A stretch of 64,000 nt of DNA from Psychrobacter namhaensis (GTDB lineage: Bacteria; Pseudomonadota; Gammaproteobacteria; Pseudomonadales; Moraxellaceae): the NCBI RefSeq assembly GCF_016107545.1, contig NZ_JABASS010000002.1, forward strand, positions 124,001 through 188,000, in the 5' to 3' direction. Positions 32,586 through 42,053 of the stretch are shown piece by piece. Below the pieces are notes generated by a model, which was given only the letters and a program-made list of their open reading frames with translations, had not been told where the DNA came from and made no database searches. A program made the translations under genes and the position numbers. Positions within the stretch are counted from its first letter, which is position 1. Each line of letters begins with the position of its first letter.

Positions 32586-33524
32586 ATGAGCATTAAAACC
32601 CTAAAGCCAAGGTTGGCAGAGGTTGGTGGTATTCTAATCGCACGATTGTTACCCAATAAAGGCCATCAACCGATTGGTGCTTGGTGTTTTTTGGACCATG
32701 CTGGCCCAGTTGCATTTGCTGAAGATGAGGCAGGCATGCAAGTTGGTCGTCATCCGCACACCAATTTGCAGACCTTTAGTTGGATGTTAGAGGGCGAAGT
32801 GCTACACAAAGACAGCTTGGGGAATGAACAAGTCATCACCAAAAACCAAGTCAATGTCATGACAGCAGGTACGGGTCTGACGCAAGGTATCAGTCATACG
32901 GAACAAAGCGTCTTTCCAAATACTGGCGGCTCACCAGATGCAGCTCATGGCCTGAGTATGGTGCAGCTGTGGATTGCACTACCGACCGATCAGAAAATTG
33001 AGCGGAGCTTTCATCATTATCCAGCGCTACCCACTTGGCGCGAGCAAAGCACTGAAATGGTTCTCACGACAGGGAGTTATGTCAGTGTATCAGGCGAGCG
33101 TTATGATGCGCCGACCATACAATACTCAAAAATGGTCGGTATCGATGTGAATTTCTTAGAAGATGGAGAGGTTGCGCTTCATTTAGAGTCAGGCTTTGAG
33201 TATGGTATCTTGGTGACAGAAGGGCAGATCGAGTCTGAGGGCAGTATCTGCGAAAAAGATCAATTGTTTCGCTTCCATGATGCGGATATTGCTGGTCGCC
33301 ATCGTATCAAGCTGGTTGCAAAAAAAGGCACACGGATCATGTTTATCGGCGGTGAGCCTTTGAATAACCAAGTGCTGCTGTGGTGGAACTTTGTCGCAGA
33401 CAATAAACAAGAAATCGAACAGTCCATCAGCGACTGGAACAATGGTCATGAGCGTTTTGGTGAGGTTGACTCTACTATGGAGCGTCTGCCTGCCCCAAAA
33501 CTGCCTATAGGCTTTAAAGGCTAA
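32586..33524 (+). CDS. Pirin-family protein (longer form)
   Basis: A 312-aa pirin with the layout of the YhaK/PirA-type proteins. The N-terminal cupin includes CFLDHAGPV, VGRHPHTNLQTFSWMLEGE and GLTQGISHTEQS, giving the His/His/His/Glu metal set. The C-terminal cupin includes FIGGEPLNNQ. It shares little with the preceding pirin beyond the fold, so it is not a recent duplicate. GAGG precedes the ATG by about five bases. The likely role is redox or flavonoid-type oxygen chemistry. Confidence 0.9.
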   Translation: MSIKTLKPRLAEVGGILIARLLPNKGHQPIGAWCFLDHAGPVAFAEDEAGMQVGRHPHTNLQTFSWMLEGEVLHKDSLGNEQVITKNQVNVMTAGTGLTQGISHTEQSVFPNTGGSPDAAHGLSMVQLWIALPTDQKIERSFHHYPALPTWREQSTEMVLTTGSYVSVSGERYDAPTIQYSKMVGIDVNFLEDGEVALHLESGFEYGILVTEGQIESEGSICEKDQLFRFHDADIAGRHRIKLVAKKGTRIMFIGGEPLNNQVLLWWNFVADNKQEIEQSISDWNNGHERFGEVDSTMERLPAPKLPIGFKG

Positions 33525-33730
33525 CTAACCAGCGGTTACTTATTAAATTATCTTTCAGAAAATTATATATAGTTAAGTTTATTTACAAAAATGAACTAGG
33601 GTTTTGATTGAATTATTTCCATAATGGCGCAAATTAACCATCCTGTTTTACACTCATTTGTTAACCATAGGGGTTGGCAAAGAATCTCAACTAGATTTGA
33701 ATAACTTATACAATAATGTGGAGAAGCACT

Positions 33731-34342
33731 ATGTCAGATTTACAAACACTACAGCAGTTAGCAGAGAAACGTCGTTCTATCTATGCGCTAAGCGATCAGT
33801 TGCCAGTCGCCAATGACGAAATTGTTCAGCTGGTTGAGCATGCTATCTTGCATACGCCTTCATCGTTTAACTCACAGTCAACGCGTATCGTGGTACTGTT
33901 TGGTGATGACCATAAAAAACTGTGGGATATGACCGAAGAGACGTTGCGCGTCATCGTTGGTGACGAAGAGGCGTTCAAGTCTACCAAAGATAAAGTAGCT
34001 GGTTTTAGAGCGGGCGCTGGTACTGTGCTATTCTTTGAAGATCAAGCGGTCGTTAGAGGCATGCAAGAAGCGGCGCCTTTATATGCGGAAAACTTCCCAG
34101 TGTGGTCAACCCAAACCAATGCCATGCATCAGTACGTCATTTGGACGGCGCTCGCCAGTATCAATGTTGGGGCAAACTTACAGCATTATAATCCTATCAT
34201 TGATGAAAGAGTGGCTCACGCTTGGAACATTGATGCAGACTGGGAGCTCAAAGCGCAAATGGTGTTTGGCGCTATTGAACAGCCAGCCGGTGACAAAGAA
34301 TTTAAGCCAGTCGGTGAGCGCCTAAAAGTGTTTGGTGCATAG
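33731..34342 (+). CDS. Nitroreductase-family protein (Frm2/Hbn1-like)
   Basis: A 203-aa flavoprotein of the nitroreductase family, most like the fungal-type Frm2/Hbn1 subgroup. Landmarks are AEKRRSIYALSDQLP near the start, ILHTPSSFNSQSTRIVVLFGDDHKKLWD (seen as HTPSSFNSQSTR and DHKKLWD) and SINVGANLQHYNP. The ATG at 33731 has GGAG seven bases upstream. FMN-dependent reduction of nitro compounds or quinones is expected, with a role in oxidative stress in relatives. It is monocistronic with a clear terminator. Confidence 0.88.
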   Translation: MSDLQTLQQLAEKRRSIYALSDQLPVANDEIVQLVEHAILHTPSSFNSQSTRIVVLFGDDHKKLWDMTEETLRVIVGDEEAFKSTKDKVAGFRAGAGTVLFFEDQAVVRGMQEAAPLYAENFPVWSTQTNAMHQYVIWTALASINVGANLQHYNPIIDERVAHAWNIDADWELKAQMVFGAIEQPAGDKEFKPVGERLKVFGA

Positions 34343-34413
34343 TTCAAATGATAGGCCCACGCTAAACAACTTCTGAGAATATGGGGTGTGGTTGATATAC
34401 AAAAAGAGAAAGT

Positions 34414-34454
34414 AAAAAAGCGCGGCTCAACGAAAGGTTGGGCGGCGCTTTTTT
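34414..34454 (+). terminator. Intrinsic terminator of the nitroreductase gene
   Basis: AAAAAAGCGC-GGCTCAAC pairs with GGTTGGGC-GGCGCTTTTTT around a GAAA tetraloop, with one bulge on each side and a T-tract. Confidence 0.85.
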
Positions 34455-34531
34455 ATCTAAAAAGGTCTAAAGAAGAAAGGTTTAATCTAACAACGAATAG
34501 CTTTTCTTGGGGCCTAAAACCATAACCCGCC

Positions 34532-34978
34532 TTAATTCGGCTTGCGGCGCATCAGACTGTTGGCGACCCACGCTGGACCAATCAATAAGAACTGTAAGTC
34601 CTCAAAAAATGACGGTTTTTTCCCTTCGATTTTATGACCAATAAACTGCCCAATCCAAGCGACAATAAAAATACCTGCCCAGATTTTAAAGCCCCATGGT
34701 AACGCCGCCATTACTGACAGACAAATGAGAATAAACATGCCCATCGCCAAAAACAGCGGCGTGGATAGACGCATGTAAAACAACAATACCAAGGCGCTAA
34801 GTACCAAGGTAAACCAGACTGATAGCGACATACCCATGCCAAGCAAACTGACAAAAATAGTCGGGACACATAACCAATGGATTTTTTTGTTAATCAGGTT
34901 TTGGTGACTGACAGAATACTCACTGAGCCACTGCTCCAGTGTGCGTTTAGACATTCGTTTTTGACGATTATAAGACAT
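34532..34978 (-). CDS. Mpo1-like (DUF962) membrane protein
   Basis: A 148-aa inner-membrane protein of the DUF962/Mpo1 family, whose yeast member is an iron-dependent dioxygenase in fatty-acid alpha-oxidation. Family features are YSVSHQNLINKKIHWLCVP (seen as SHQNLINKKIHWLCVP) and GQFIGHKIEGKKPSFFED, supplying the conserved histidines, plus four hydrophobic helices. AAGGAGG stands five bases before the ATG at 34978, which excludes the longer open frame. Dioxygenase activity is inferred only from homology. Confidence 0.85.
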   Translation of the reverse strand: MSYNRQKRMSKRTLEQWLSEYSVSHQNLINKKIHWLCVPTIFVSLLGMGMSLSVWFTLVLSALVLLFYMRLSTPLFLAMGMFILICLSVMAALPWGFKIWAGIFIVAWIGQFIGHKIEGKKPSFFEDLQFLLIGPAWVANSLMRRKPN

Positions 34979-35185
34979 ACTAACCTCCTTGTTAGTAATT
35001 GAAACCATAGACTGACATTTATTATCAATCTGGGTATTAATATAGCTCTTAGAATCAGTTGTAGCACTAATGGCGCCAATCTACCAGATTATCTGATAGA
35101 CGGCTCAGTCAAAATCAGCTATACAATTCGCGATGGTGGGCAAAATCACTCGTATATTGAAAAGCTAGCTGACGATATAAAGCGA

Positions 35186-35917
35186 TTAGCCTTGCTCGCT
35201 GCGATACCATTCATAAAGACCAACAAACGCATTGACTTGATACACCATGGTTTGAATGGCAAAGATAAAATTGCCTGACATCAGGTTAACGATAAGCCAG
35301 ACAAAATTGACGATAATCCATAGCCACCAGTTAAATGAGTAGCGCAAAATCATCGCGGCTTGGGCAGTGATGGAAAGCACAAAAGCGATCACATTGATCC
35401 AAAAAAAAGAAATAAATCCTAAGAACTGACTGTTATCGTCCTCTACCACCGCATAACCGTAGCTCGCTAATAAATCATTTATCGTTGGGAAGAGAGCAAG
35501 GCCAATGACAATGAATGCGGCGGTAATGAACCAAACCGCTTTGCTAGCAGATTTGGGTATCATGTCGCCATCAGGATCCGTATGTTTGGACCAATAAAAA
35601 ATACCATAGACGTGGGTAAAGAAGTTAAAAAGTGGTGCTAGCATCAAACCCACGGCACCTGAGGTCGCTTGCACAATCACTTCGCCAGCGGTTGCGCCCA
35701 TACCGAAGCCATTGCCCATGACGTTTTTGCGAAAAGACAGCGATACAACACACACCAGACCAATAAAAGAGACGGCCAAATAAAACCAATCAAGCGTGGT
35801 ATGGTCTGTGGTCAGCCAAAAGCCTGCGGATAAGGCAATGACGCCGCAAATAAACCAAATAACAATCCATTGCATCGCCCATTTTCCGGTGATGTTGTCC
35901 AATAGCTGAATACGCAT
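35186..35917 (-). CDS. pnuC: Nicotinamide riboside transporter PnuC
   Basis: A 243-aa inner-membrane transporter of the PnuC family with about seven helices. NFFTHVYGIFYWSKH and the tryptophan-rich NWWLWIIVNFVW are characteristic of the substrate-binding core. It imports nicotinamide riboside, driven by phosphorylation inside the cell. It lies 62 bases downstream of nadR on the same strand, so the kinase and transporter are almost certainly one operon. No NAD-type riboswitch was recognised upstream. Confidence 0.92.
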   Translation of the reverse strand: MRIQLLDNITGKWAMQWIVIWFICGVIALSAGFWLTTDHTTLDWFYLAVSFIGLVCVVSLSFRKNVMGNGFGMGATAGEVIVQATSGAVGLMLAPLFNFFTHVYGIFYWSKHTDPDGDMIPKSASKAVWFITAAFIVIGLALFPTINDLLASYGYAVVEDDNSQFLGFISFFWINVIAFVLSITAQAAMILRYSFNWWLWIIVNFVWLIVNLMSGNFIFAIQTMVYQVNAFVGLYEWYRSEQG

Positions 35918-35979
35918 AGTTTTTTCCCTAACATAATGACTGATTTTAATAAGGTGGTGCCTGAAACGCGCTGGCTAAC

Positions 35980-37029
35980 TCAATGATGATGGTAAATATG
36001 TTGATCGATAAATAGTAATGCTTGCTGATAGCGTGCGTCATAGTCAGGCTCATCAATTAAGTATGGCTCGATATGGTGACGGGCAAAAATGTCGATCAGC
36101 CGCTGCTCAAACCGTCCACGGGCTTCAGGCGTTCCTAAAGAGCGCATGCCATCGTCGACCCACGGCGTGTTGTTATCCAGCATAATCGTATGATCCAAGC
36201 GAAACTCATCGATACAAGCGGCCACAAAAGGGTGAGGGCGGCCTTCATATTCTTCACAGAATGCCTGTGTGGTGACAAAATCCGTATCAACGATGGTGAC
36301 AGGGGCGGTTGCCACCGCTGCCGCATCTCGTATCGCCTGCGCATGATTGAGCGAAATGGGACCGTAGTCACTATACTGAAGCCCAACTTCTTTGCCGCCC
36401 AAGTCTGTCCCAACGTACAGGCGACCCATCTCAAGGGCAAAGCTGGCACCATAATGATTGGCAAGCTTATGTACCAATGTCGTTTTGCCTGAGCTTTCAC
36501 CGCCGACGATCGCTACCGTCTTGGTATAATTTCCGCGCGCTTGTGGGTGAATCGCTGACCAATGGGCGACGGGGTCGCAAGCTATAGCATAAGAGTCAAA
36601 CTCAGGCTGCAGCGGGGTGGTGACAACTTGCAGCAGTAGCTGCTCTTGAACCGCACTCTGGGTCAGGGGGTGGTTATCAGCCACGAATAATACCGTCTTT
36701 GTTGGCAGCTCTAGCGCCGCCATCAAGCGTTGTAATTTCGCGTTACTCACAGTCACATCAATACTGACATCAGCGAAATGCTCGTGGAGCGGTAGCTCAA
36801 TCTCATGCGTGGTATGAATGTGAATGAATGGCATATCTGCACAGGCCATTTGTAGCCAGCGCGCTTTGTCTTGTAAGGTAATGGCAAAGTCTGGATGCGG
36901 TGATGGATGCGCCATAATAACGATGTGTAGTCTCTTTGCTTGTCCTGCTGCATACAATATGCTGCGCATCTGCCCCAGATGCAAAGGTTCAAAGTGTCCA
37001 ATCATCAATCCCGTGTCGTATATAGCCAT
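35980..37029 (-). CDS. nadR: NadR-like nicotinamide riboside kinase with degenerate adenylyltransferase domain
   Basis: A 349-aa NadR-type protein without the HTH domain of E. coli NadR. The C-terminal ribosylnicotinamide kinase domain has an intact Walker A, GGESSGKT (residues 176-183). The N-terminal nucleotidyltransferase domain begins IGHFEPLHLGQ; the final His of HxGH is Gln20. The second motif, ISGRQIR in E. coli NadR, aligns with DSYAIAC around residues 145-151 and lacks both arginines. So NMN adenylyltransferase activity is probably lost while kinase activity remains. With PnuC this would convert imported nicotinamide riboside to NMN. Confidence 0.87.
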   Translation of the reverse strand: MAIYDTGLMIGHFEPLHLGQMRSILYAAGQAKRLHIVIMAHPSPHPDFAITLQDKARWLQMACADMPFIHIHTTHEIELPLHEHFADVSIDVTVSNAKLQRLMAALELPTKTVLFVADNHPLTQSAVQEQLLLQVVTTPLQPEFDSYAIACDPVAHWSAIHPQARGNYTKTVAIVGGESSGKTTLVHKLANHYGASFALEMGRLYVGTDLGGKEVGLQYSDYGPISLNHAQAIRDAAAVATAPVTIVDTDFVTTQAFCEEYEGRPHPFVAACIDEFRLDHTIMLDNNTPWVDDGMRSLGTPEARGRFEQRLIDIFARHHIEPYLIDEPDYDARYQQALLFIDQHIYHHH

Positions 37030-37603
37030 TCTTGTTTTAACCTTTTTTGTCTGATTATGGGTAGTTTTAACGATGACTCATCTAAACTTAAGTGATTTAT
37101 CAGCATGGTATAAAGGTTTTTGGGGATTTGCAGGTAGGTTATTGTAAACGGGAGTGGTGCGCTGAGTTCCTTAGACACTACAGACCCTACTTTTCTAACA
37201 GTGACAGACGTGGTTTGGTATAAATCTGGCGCATCAACTTTTCGTCCGTCTTTTTACACCGCTCATTTTATGAAGTTCAAATGCCGCTTATGTGCTTGAT
37301 TATATGTGCAAATCGAAGAATGCCGAACGCAAAGTGGTAAGGTTTGAGCAATAAACCCAACTCTGAAACATTTTGAAATAATTATTTAAAATCAGCAAGT
37401 TAAGAGGCTTTATGACAGAATGTGGCAAGCTCGAGTAGCATAAACTCACAAAGTACGCCTACATTTTCAACAGATACATGCTTAATAGTTGATATAATTA
37501 TTTACAAGTTAAGAAGATTGCTTTAGCTTAAAAACTAAAGACAAAAAATGAAGTAAAAAAACTAGAAGAAATAAACAAAATAATCGATAGAGAGGTAGTT
37601 GAT
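37030..37603. other. 574-base gap without a supportable gene
   Basis: No frame here combines a start, a ribosome site and protein-like composition. A 50-codon plus-strand open stretch (about 37140-37300) lacks a start. TATAAT at 37493-37498 is a possible -10 for the PspC gene but has no good -35. Confidence 0.5.
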
Positions 37604-37816
37604 TTGGCTAAATTAGCAAAGTTGCATCGCTCACGGAACAATCGCATGATTGCAGGTGTGATGGGCGGAATTGCAGAGTATGCAGGCTGGTCACCCACTT
37701 GGGTCAGACTGTTATTCGTCATTATTTCGTCGCTAAGTGCCGCAGTCCCAGGTATCTTAATTTACATTGTTTTATGGATAGTGATGCCAAAAGCGACCAA
37801 TCAGTCTTATCAATAA
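37604..37816 (+). CDS. PspC-domain membrane protein
   Basis: A 70-aa protein that is essentially one PspC domain. The signature reads RNNRMIAGVMGGIAEYAGWSPTWVRLLF (seen as MIAGVMGGIAEY and SPTWVRLLF), followed by a hydrophobic helix LIYIVLWIVMPKA. TTG is the start, with AGAGG eight bases upstream. Stand-alone PspC proteins occur outside the phage-shock operon; no pspA or pspF is nearby. An envelope-stress role is plausible but not shown. Confidence 0.85.
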   Translation: MAKLAKLHRSRNNRMIAGVMGGIAEYAGWSPTWVRLLFVIISSLSAAVPGILIYIVLWIVMPKATNQSYQ

Positions 37817-37940
37817 GACGGATGCAGTATTAAAAATTATTTCAAAAAGAAGGTTTAGATAATAAAAGTTTAAATAAAACTGTTTCCCTTAAAGTATTAT
37901 TTTTCTAACAAGCAGTTTCCTTAAAAAGATAAGTTCCTTA

Positions 37941-37966
37941 AAAAACAAAAAGCCTGACCAATCAGG
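37941..37966 (-). terminator. Terminator-like hairpin on the minus strand
   Basis: Read on the minus strand, CCTGA-TTGG-TCAGG is followed by CTTTTTGTTTTTT. No annotated minus-strand gene ends here. It may mark the end of a small RNA or short gene starting near 38050-38150. The rest of the 37817-38239 gap has nothing else that I can support. Confidence 0.4.
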
Positions 37967-38239
37967 ATGCCCACGATATACTTTTCCTCCTGCCCAGATG
38001 CTAACGCGTTTGGGTATTTTTTTATCTGTGTCTGTGGCCGTTTGCATCCTTAGCGTTTGGGTGCAAATAGGCGATACAACTGAGTATTTATGCACACAAT
38101 GTAAATTTAGTTGTCGTAAATATGGATAAAATAGTCAATTTTTAGTAAGGTGAGCAGGCAAATAGAGTCGTTGCCAAATAGGCCATGCGAGCGCTATCAG
38201 AGATTTATTTAATCATACTCATTCCACAGTGGCTTTACT

Positions 38240-39307
38240 ATGAAAACCCAAACTATGACATCCGAAGCGACAACCCCGATGATACAAGATAAAGAACCCC
38301 AACCGATGACCTTTCAAGATTTAATCCTTACCCTACAAAATTATTGGGCCGATAAAGGCTGCGTGGTGTTGCAACCCTATGATATGGAGGTTGGCGCGGG
38401 CACTTTTCATACCGCGACGTTTTTGCGTTCATTAGGTCCTGAGCGCTGGAATGCCGCTTATGTACAGCCGTCACGCCGTCCAACTGATGGTCGCTATGGT
38501 GATAACCCAAACCGTTTGCAGCACTATTATCAGTTTCAAGTGGTACTCAAGCCCAATCCGCCCAATATTCAAGAGCTGTATTTGGACTCACTACGCGCCA
38601 TCGGTATCGATCCGTTGGTGCATGATGTCCGTTTTGTGGAAGACAACTGGGAGTCACCAACGCTTGGCGCGTGGGGCCTTGGTTGGGAGATTTGGCTAAA
38701 CGGTATGGAAGTGACCCAGTTTACCTACTTCCAGCAAGTAGGCGGTATCGAGTGTTTCCCAGTCACAGGTGAGATCACTTATGGTCTTGAGCGTTTGGCC
38801 ATGTATGTGCAGGGCGTTGATAGCGTTTATGATTTGGTGTGGGCGGATGGCGAGTTTGGCCGTGTCACTTATGGTGATGTTTTCCACCAAAACGAAGTTG
38901 AGCAGTCTACTTATAACTTTGAGCACGCTGATGTGCCGATGATGGGCGAGATGTTTGATTTTTATGAGCAGCAAGCAGATAAATTGGTCGAAGCAGGGTT
39001 GCCGTTGCCCGCTTATGAGATGGTATTAAAAGCATCCCATGCCTTTAATTTGCTCGATGCGCGCGGTGCCATCTCAGTCACGGAGCGTCAGCGTTTTATC
39101 TTACGCGTTCGTACGCTTGCGCGTAAGGTCGCTTTTGGTTATGTCGAAGCACGTGCCAAACTGGGCTTCCCGTTAGCAGATGAAGCGCATCGCCAAGACG
39201 CGCTGGATAAGTATTTGCCAAAAGAAGACGTGGCAACAGAAGACTTAGAAATAGAAAATACTGACAACAATCAGTCTACTAATAACCAATCTACTAACAA
39301 TAAATAG
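38240..39307 (+). CDS. glyQ: Glycine--tRNA ligase alpha subunit
   Basis: Alpha chain of the heterotetrameric bacterial GlyRS, charging tRNA-Gly. The class II catalytic core is intact: [34 protein letters not shown] (seen as [15 protein letters not shown]) and [15 protein letters not shown]. At 355 aa it is about 50 residues longer than E. coli GlyQ (303). The excess is a short N-terminal extension and an acidic, Asn/Gln-rich tail ending in a repeated QSTNN. The ribosome site before this ATG is weak. glyS follows after nine bases. Confidence 0.95.
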   Translation: MKTQTMTSEATTPMIQDKEPQPMTFQDLILTLQNYWADKGCVVLQPYDMEVGAGTFHTATFLRSLGPERWNAAYVQPSRRPTDGRYGDNPNRLQHYYQFQVVLKPNPPNIQELYLDSLRAIGIDPLVHDVRFVEDNWESPTLGAWGLGWEIWLNGMEVTQFTYFQQVGGIECFPVTGEITYGLERLAMYVQGVDSVYDLVWADGEFGRVTYGDVFHQNEVEQSTYNFEHADVPMMGEMFDFYEQQADKLVEAGLPLPAYEMVLKASHAFNLLDARGAISVTERQRFILRVRTLARKVAFGYVEARAKLGFPLADEAHRQDALDKYLPKEDVATEDLEIENTDNNQSTNNQSTNNK

Positions 39308-39316
39308 GAGCATCCC

Positions 39317-41410
39317 ATGAGTACTATTCTATTTGAACTGGGGTGTGAAGAGCTACCTCCAAAAAGCCTAAAGCCGTTACGTGATGCGCTACAAGCGAGT
39401 GTCACTGAGCAATTAACGGACGCGGATATCAGCTTTGATAGTATCAAAGCCTTTGCGGCCCCGCGCCGTTTAGCGATTCAGATTCAGGGCATTAGCGACA
39501 AGCAGCCTGATCGCACTGAGCAAAAACGAGGACCAGCAATCAAAGCGGCGTTTGATGCCGATGGCAATCCAACACGTGCGGCGATGGGTTTTGCCAAAGG
39601 TTTGGGCATTGACGCCAGCGAGCTGACAACCATAAACACCGATAAAGGTGACTATGTCGGCTATGAGCAAACCATTCATGGGCAAGCCACCACTGAGCTG
39701 CTGCCTGCTATTTTTCAAACCGCGCTTGATAATTTGCCCATTGCAAAGCGTATGCGTTCAGGCGCATCAAGAGATGAGTTTGTGCGTCCAGTACAGTGGG
39801 CGGTATTGATGCAGGATGATGCCATCATTGATGCCACTATCCAAGGACACCAGACGGGCACGCAAACCCGTGGTCACCGTTTCCACAGCCCTGACTATCA
39901 CACTATTGCTCATGCGAATGATTATGAGCAGCTGCTCGATAGTTTAAAAGTCGTGGCAGATTTTGATAAGCGTCAAATGCTAATCAAAAACCAAGTCAAA
40001 GCGTTGGCAGATGAAGTCAACTCTGACGCCATCGTACCGCAAGATTTATTGGACGAAGTCACCGCATTGGTTGACTTCCCGATTGCGCTACGGGCAAGCT
40101 TTGAAGCACGTTTTTTACAAGTGCCACAAGAAGCGCTGATTTCTACCATGCAAGCGGATCAAAAATATTTCTGTCTAACGGATAAAGCAGGCAAGTTGCA
40201 GCCTTACTTTATTTTCATTACCAATATCGAGTCCAAAGATCCCAATCAGATCATTGAAGGCAACGAAAAAGTCGTGCGTCCGCGTTTGGCTGATGCCGAA
40301 TTTTTCTTCTTACAAGATCAAAAACAGCCGTTATTTGCACTCACAGAGAGCCTCAAAACTCGTGTGTTCCAAGATAAACTAGGCACCATCTGGGAGAAAT
40401 CTGAGCGTATCGCCAAGCTTGCCGCCTTTATTGCTACCTTAATGCAACAGCAAGGGCGTGAGATTAGCGTTGATGAGACAGTACGTGCTGCGATATTGTC
40501 CAAAGCAGATTTGGCAAGCTCACTCGTTGGTGAATACCCTGAACTGCAAGGAATTGCAGGTACTTATTATGCGCGTCTGAACGGAGAGCCTGAAGCGGTT
40601 GCGGCCAGCTTAGAAGAGCAATATCTGCCAAAGTTCAGTGGCGATGTCTTACCGCAGACACCGATTGGGATTTGTTTGGCGTTGGCGGATCGTTTGGATA
40701 CGCTGGTTGGTATTTTTGCTATTGACCAAGCACCGACGGGTTCAAAAGACCCGTTTAGCTTACGCCGTTCGGCCATCGGTATCTTACGTATTTTAATCGA
40801 AAAGCAGCTACCCATTAACTTGGTTGCACTGGTTGAACAAGCGATTAAAAACTACAGTGATGCTAAAGGCAGTAAGATTGCTAAAATGGGTGATACCTTT
40901 ACCCAGGTAATGGCATTCTTAAACTCACGCTATCGTGCGATGTACACCGAGCAAGGCGTTAGCGTTGATACGATTCAAGCGGTACAGGCAATCAATCCGC
41001 ATATGCCGCTTGATTTCGATCAGCGTATTCGTGCGGTACAAGCGTTTAGTGAACTGTCACAAGCCTCCATGTTGGCCGACTCCAACAAGCGCGTGGCTAA
41101 TATATTAGCCAAGTCAGAAATGAGTGTCGCTGACACTGTTGATGAGGCGCTATTGACTGAGCCTGCTGAGCAGAGCTTATACAGCAGCGTGCGTGAGGCG
41201 CAGACGGCAGTGACTCCGCTACTCAAAAAAGCGGACTACACGCAAGTGTTGCAAACGCTTGCCAGCTTAGATGAGCCATTGACCCAGTTTTTTGATAATG
41301 TGATGGTCAATAGTGAAGATGATGCGCTTAAGAATAATCGCTTAGCATTGCTAAAGCAGGTTCGCGCCTTATTTTTAACGGTGGCTGATATCAGTGAGTT
41401 ACAGCTATAA
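39317..41410 (+). CDS. glyS: Glycine--tRNA ligase beta subunit
   Basis: Beta chain of GlyRS, 697 aa (E. coli 689). The N-terminus LFELGCEELPPKSL and segments such as DFPIALRASFEARFLQVPQE (seen as FEARFLQVPQEALI) are diagnostic. An HD-like region and a C-terminal anticodon-binding domain follow. TAGGAG lies six bases before the ATG. It forms a two-gene operon with glyQ and is closed by a good terminator. Confidence 0.96.
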   Translation: MSTILFELGCEELPPKSLKPLRDALQASVTEQLTDADISFDSIKAFAAPRRLAIQIQGISDKQPDRTEQKRGPAIKAAFDADGNPTRAAMGFAKGLGIDASELTTINTDKGDYVGYEQTIHGQATTELLPAIFQTALDNLPIAKRMRSGASRDEFVRPVQWAVLMQDDAIIDATIQGHQTGTQTRGHRFHSPDYHTIAHANDYEQLLDSLKVVADFDKRQMLIKNQVKALADEVNSDAIVPQDLLDEVTALVDFPIALRASFEARFLQVPQEALISTMQADQKYFCLTDKAGKLQPYFIFITNIESKDPNQIIEGNEKVVRPRLADAEFFFLQDQKQPLFALTESLKTRVFQDKLGTIWEKSERIAKLAAFIATLMQQQGREISVDETVRAAILSKADLASSLVGEYPELQGIAGTYYARLNGEPEAVAASLEEQYLPKFSGDVLPQTPIGICLALADRLDTLVGIFAIDQAPTGSKDPFSLRRSAIGILRILIEKQLPINLVALVEQAIKNYSDAKGSKIAKMGDTFTQVMAFLNSRYRAMYTEQGVSVDTIQAVQAINPHMPLDFDQRIRAVQAFSELSQASMLADSNKRVANILAKSEMSVADTVDEALLTEPAEQSLYSSVREAQTAVTPLLKKADYTQVLQTLASLDEPLTQFFDNVMVNSEDDALKNNRLALLKQVRALFLTVADISELQL

Positions 41411-41451
41411 TCTGCTGAAAACCAATCACTGGTTTAATGGATTGTTTATAC

Positions 41452-41481
41452 AAAAAACTGGCTTTGTATGGCCAGTTTTTT
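41452..41481 (+). terminator. Intrinsic terminator of glyQS
   Basis: AAAAACTGGC pairs perfectly with GCCAGTTTTT around an eight-base loop, with a T-tract. It lies only 40 bases before the next start, so the following gene needs its own promoter or read-through. Confidence 0.85.
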
Positions 41482-41521
41482 ATCCCTTACCGCGCTAACT
41501 TATACCCGAAGGAGTACTGCC

Positions 41522-41818
41522 GTGTTTGGTGTTATTATTGTCATTCTTATGATTTGGGCGGTGATGTGGGCCTTTTATAAGTTTATGTACCCGCGTCCAC
41601 CCAAAAGCATGATGCCAAAAAAAGGCGATGTCACCACCCCGCGTACCTGCGATTTTTGCGGCAATAGCTTGGCAGAATATCGCGGTGTACTCGAGACCAA
41701 TCCAGAGTTAGCCGTAACGGATGAGAGCGGTATTGATAGCAAGAAGGAATTGTTCTTTTGCAATTACGAGCATCAGGCCGACTTTCATGCAGGTAAGGTC
41801 TATCAACCTAACCTATAG
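41522..41818 (+). CDS. Small membrane-anchored protein with Cys pair
   Basis: A 98-aa protein starting at GTG 41522, which has AAGGAG seven bases upstream; codons before it overlap the glyS terminator. One N-terminal helix (IIVILMIWAVMWAFYKFM) is followed by a soluble part containing CDFCGNS and, later, FFCNYEH. The three cysteines and His suggest a small zinc-ribbon-like or metal site. I do not recognise the family. It may be an inner-membrane accessory protein of unknown role. Confidence 0.7.
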   Translation: MFGVIIVILMIWAVMWAFYKFMYPRPPKSMMPKKGDVTTPRTCDFCGNSLAEYRGVLETNPELAVTDESGIDSKKELFFCNYEHQADFHAGKVYQPNL

Positions 41819-41995
41819 GCAGTTCGATATAAAATCGAGATGTTGAGGGCTATACGTTGAGCACTGCGGGCTATTGCGATAAATTTACCTTATATACTGT
41901 GAACACAGAGACGGCAACAAATTTATCCTAGTAGCGGCGCTATCTCAGTTGTCAATTCAATCGATTGTATAAACAGATGGGTTATCGATTAGGCA

Positions 41996-42030
41996 TAAAA
42001 AAGCGCTTAGCTTGATTGGCTAGGCGCTTC
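41996..42030 (-). terminator. Intrinsic terminator of zapA
   Basis: On the minus strand AAGCGCCTAGC pairs with GCTAAGCGCTT (one G-T type mismatch) around a seven-base loop and runs into TTTTTT. No 6S RNA was recognised immediately beyond it, although ssrS often follows zapA in gammaproteobacteria. Confidence 0.75.
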
Positions 42031-42053
42031 TGTGTTCGATGTATCAATATGAC

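Noticed and set aside
37140..37300. Open plus-strand stretch in the gap before the PspC gene that might be a gene fragment or transposase remnant.
   Set aside because: No start codon, no ribosome site and no recognisable domain.
41820..41995. Possible 6S RNA downstream of zapA.
   Set aside because: The sequence does not show the long near-symmetric helix or conserved open-bubble bases I would expect. A covariance search is needed.
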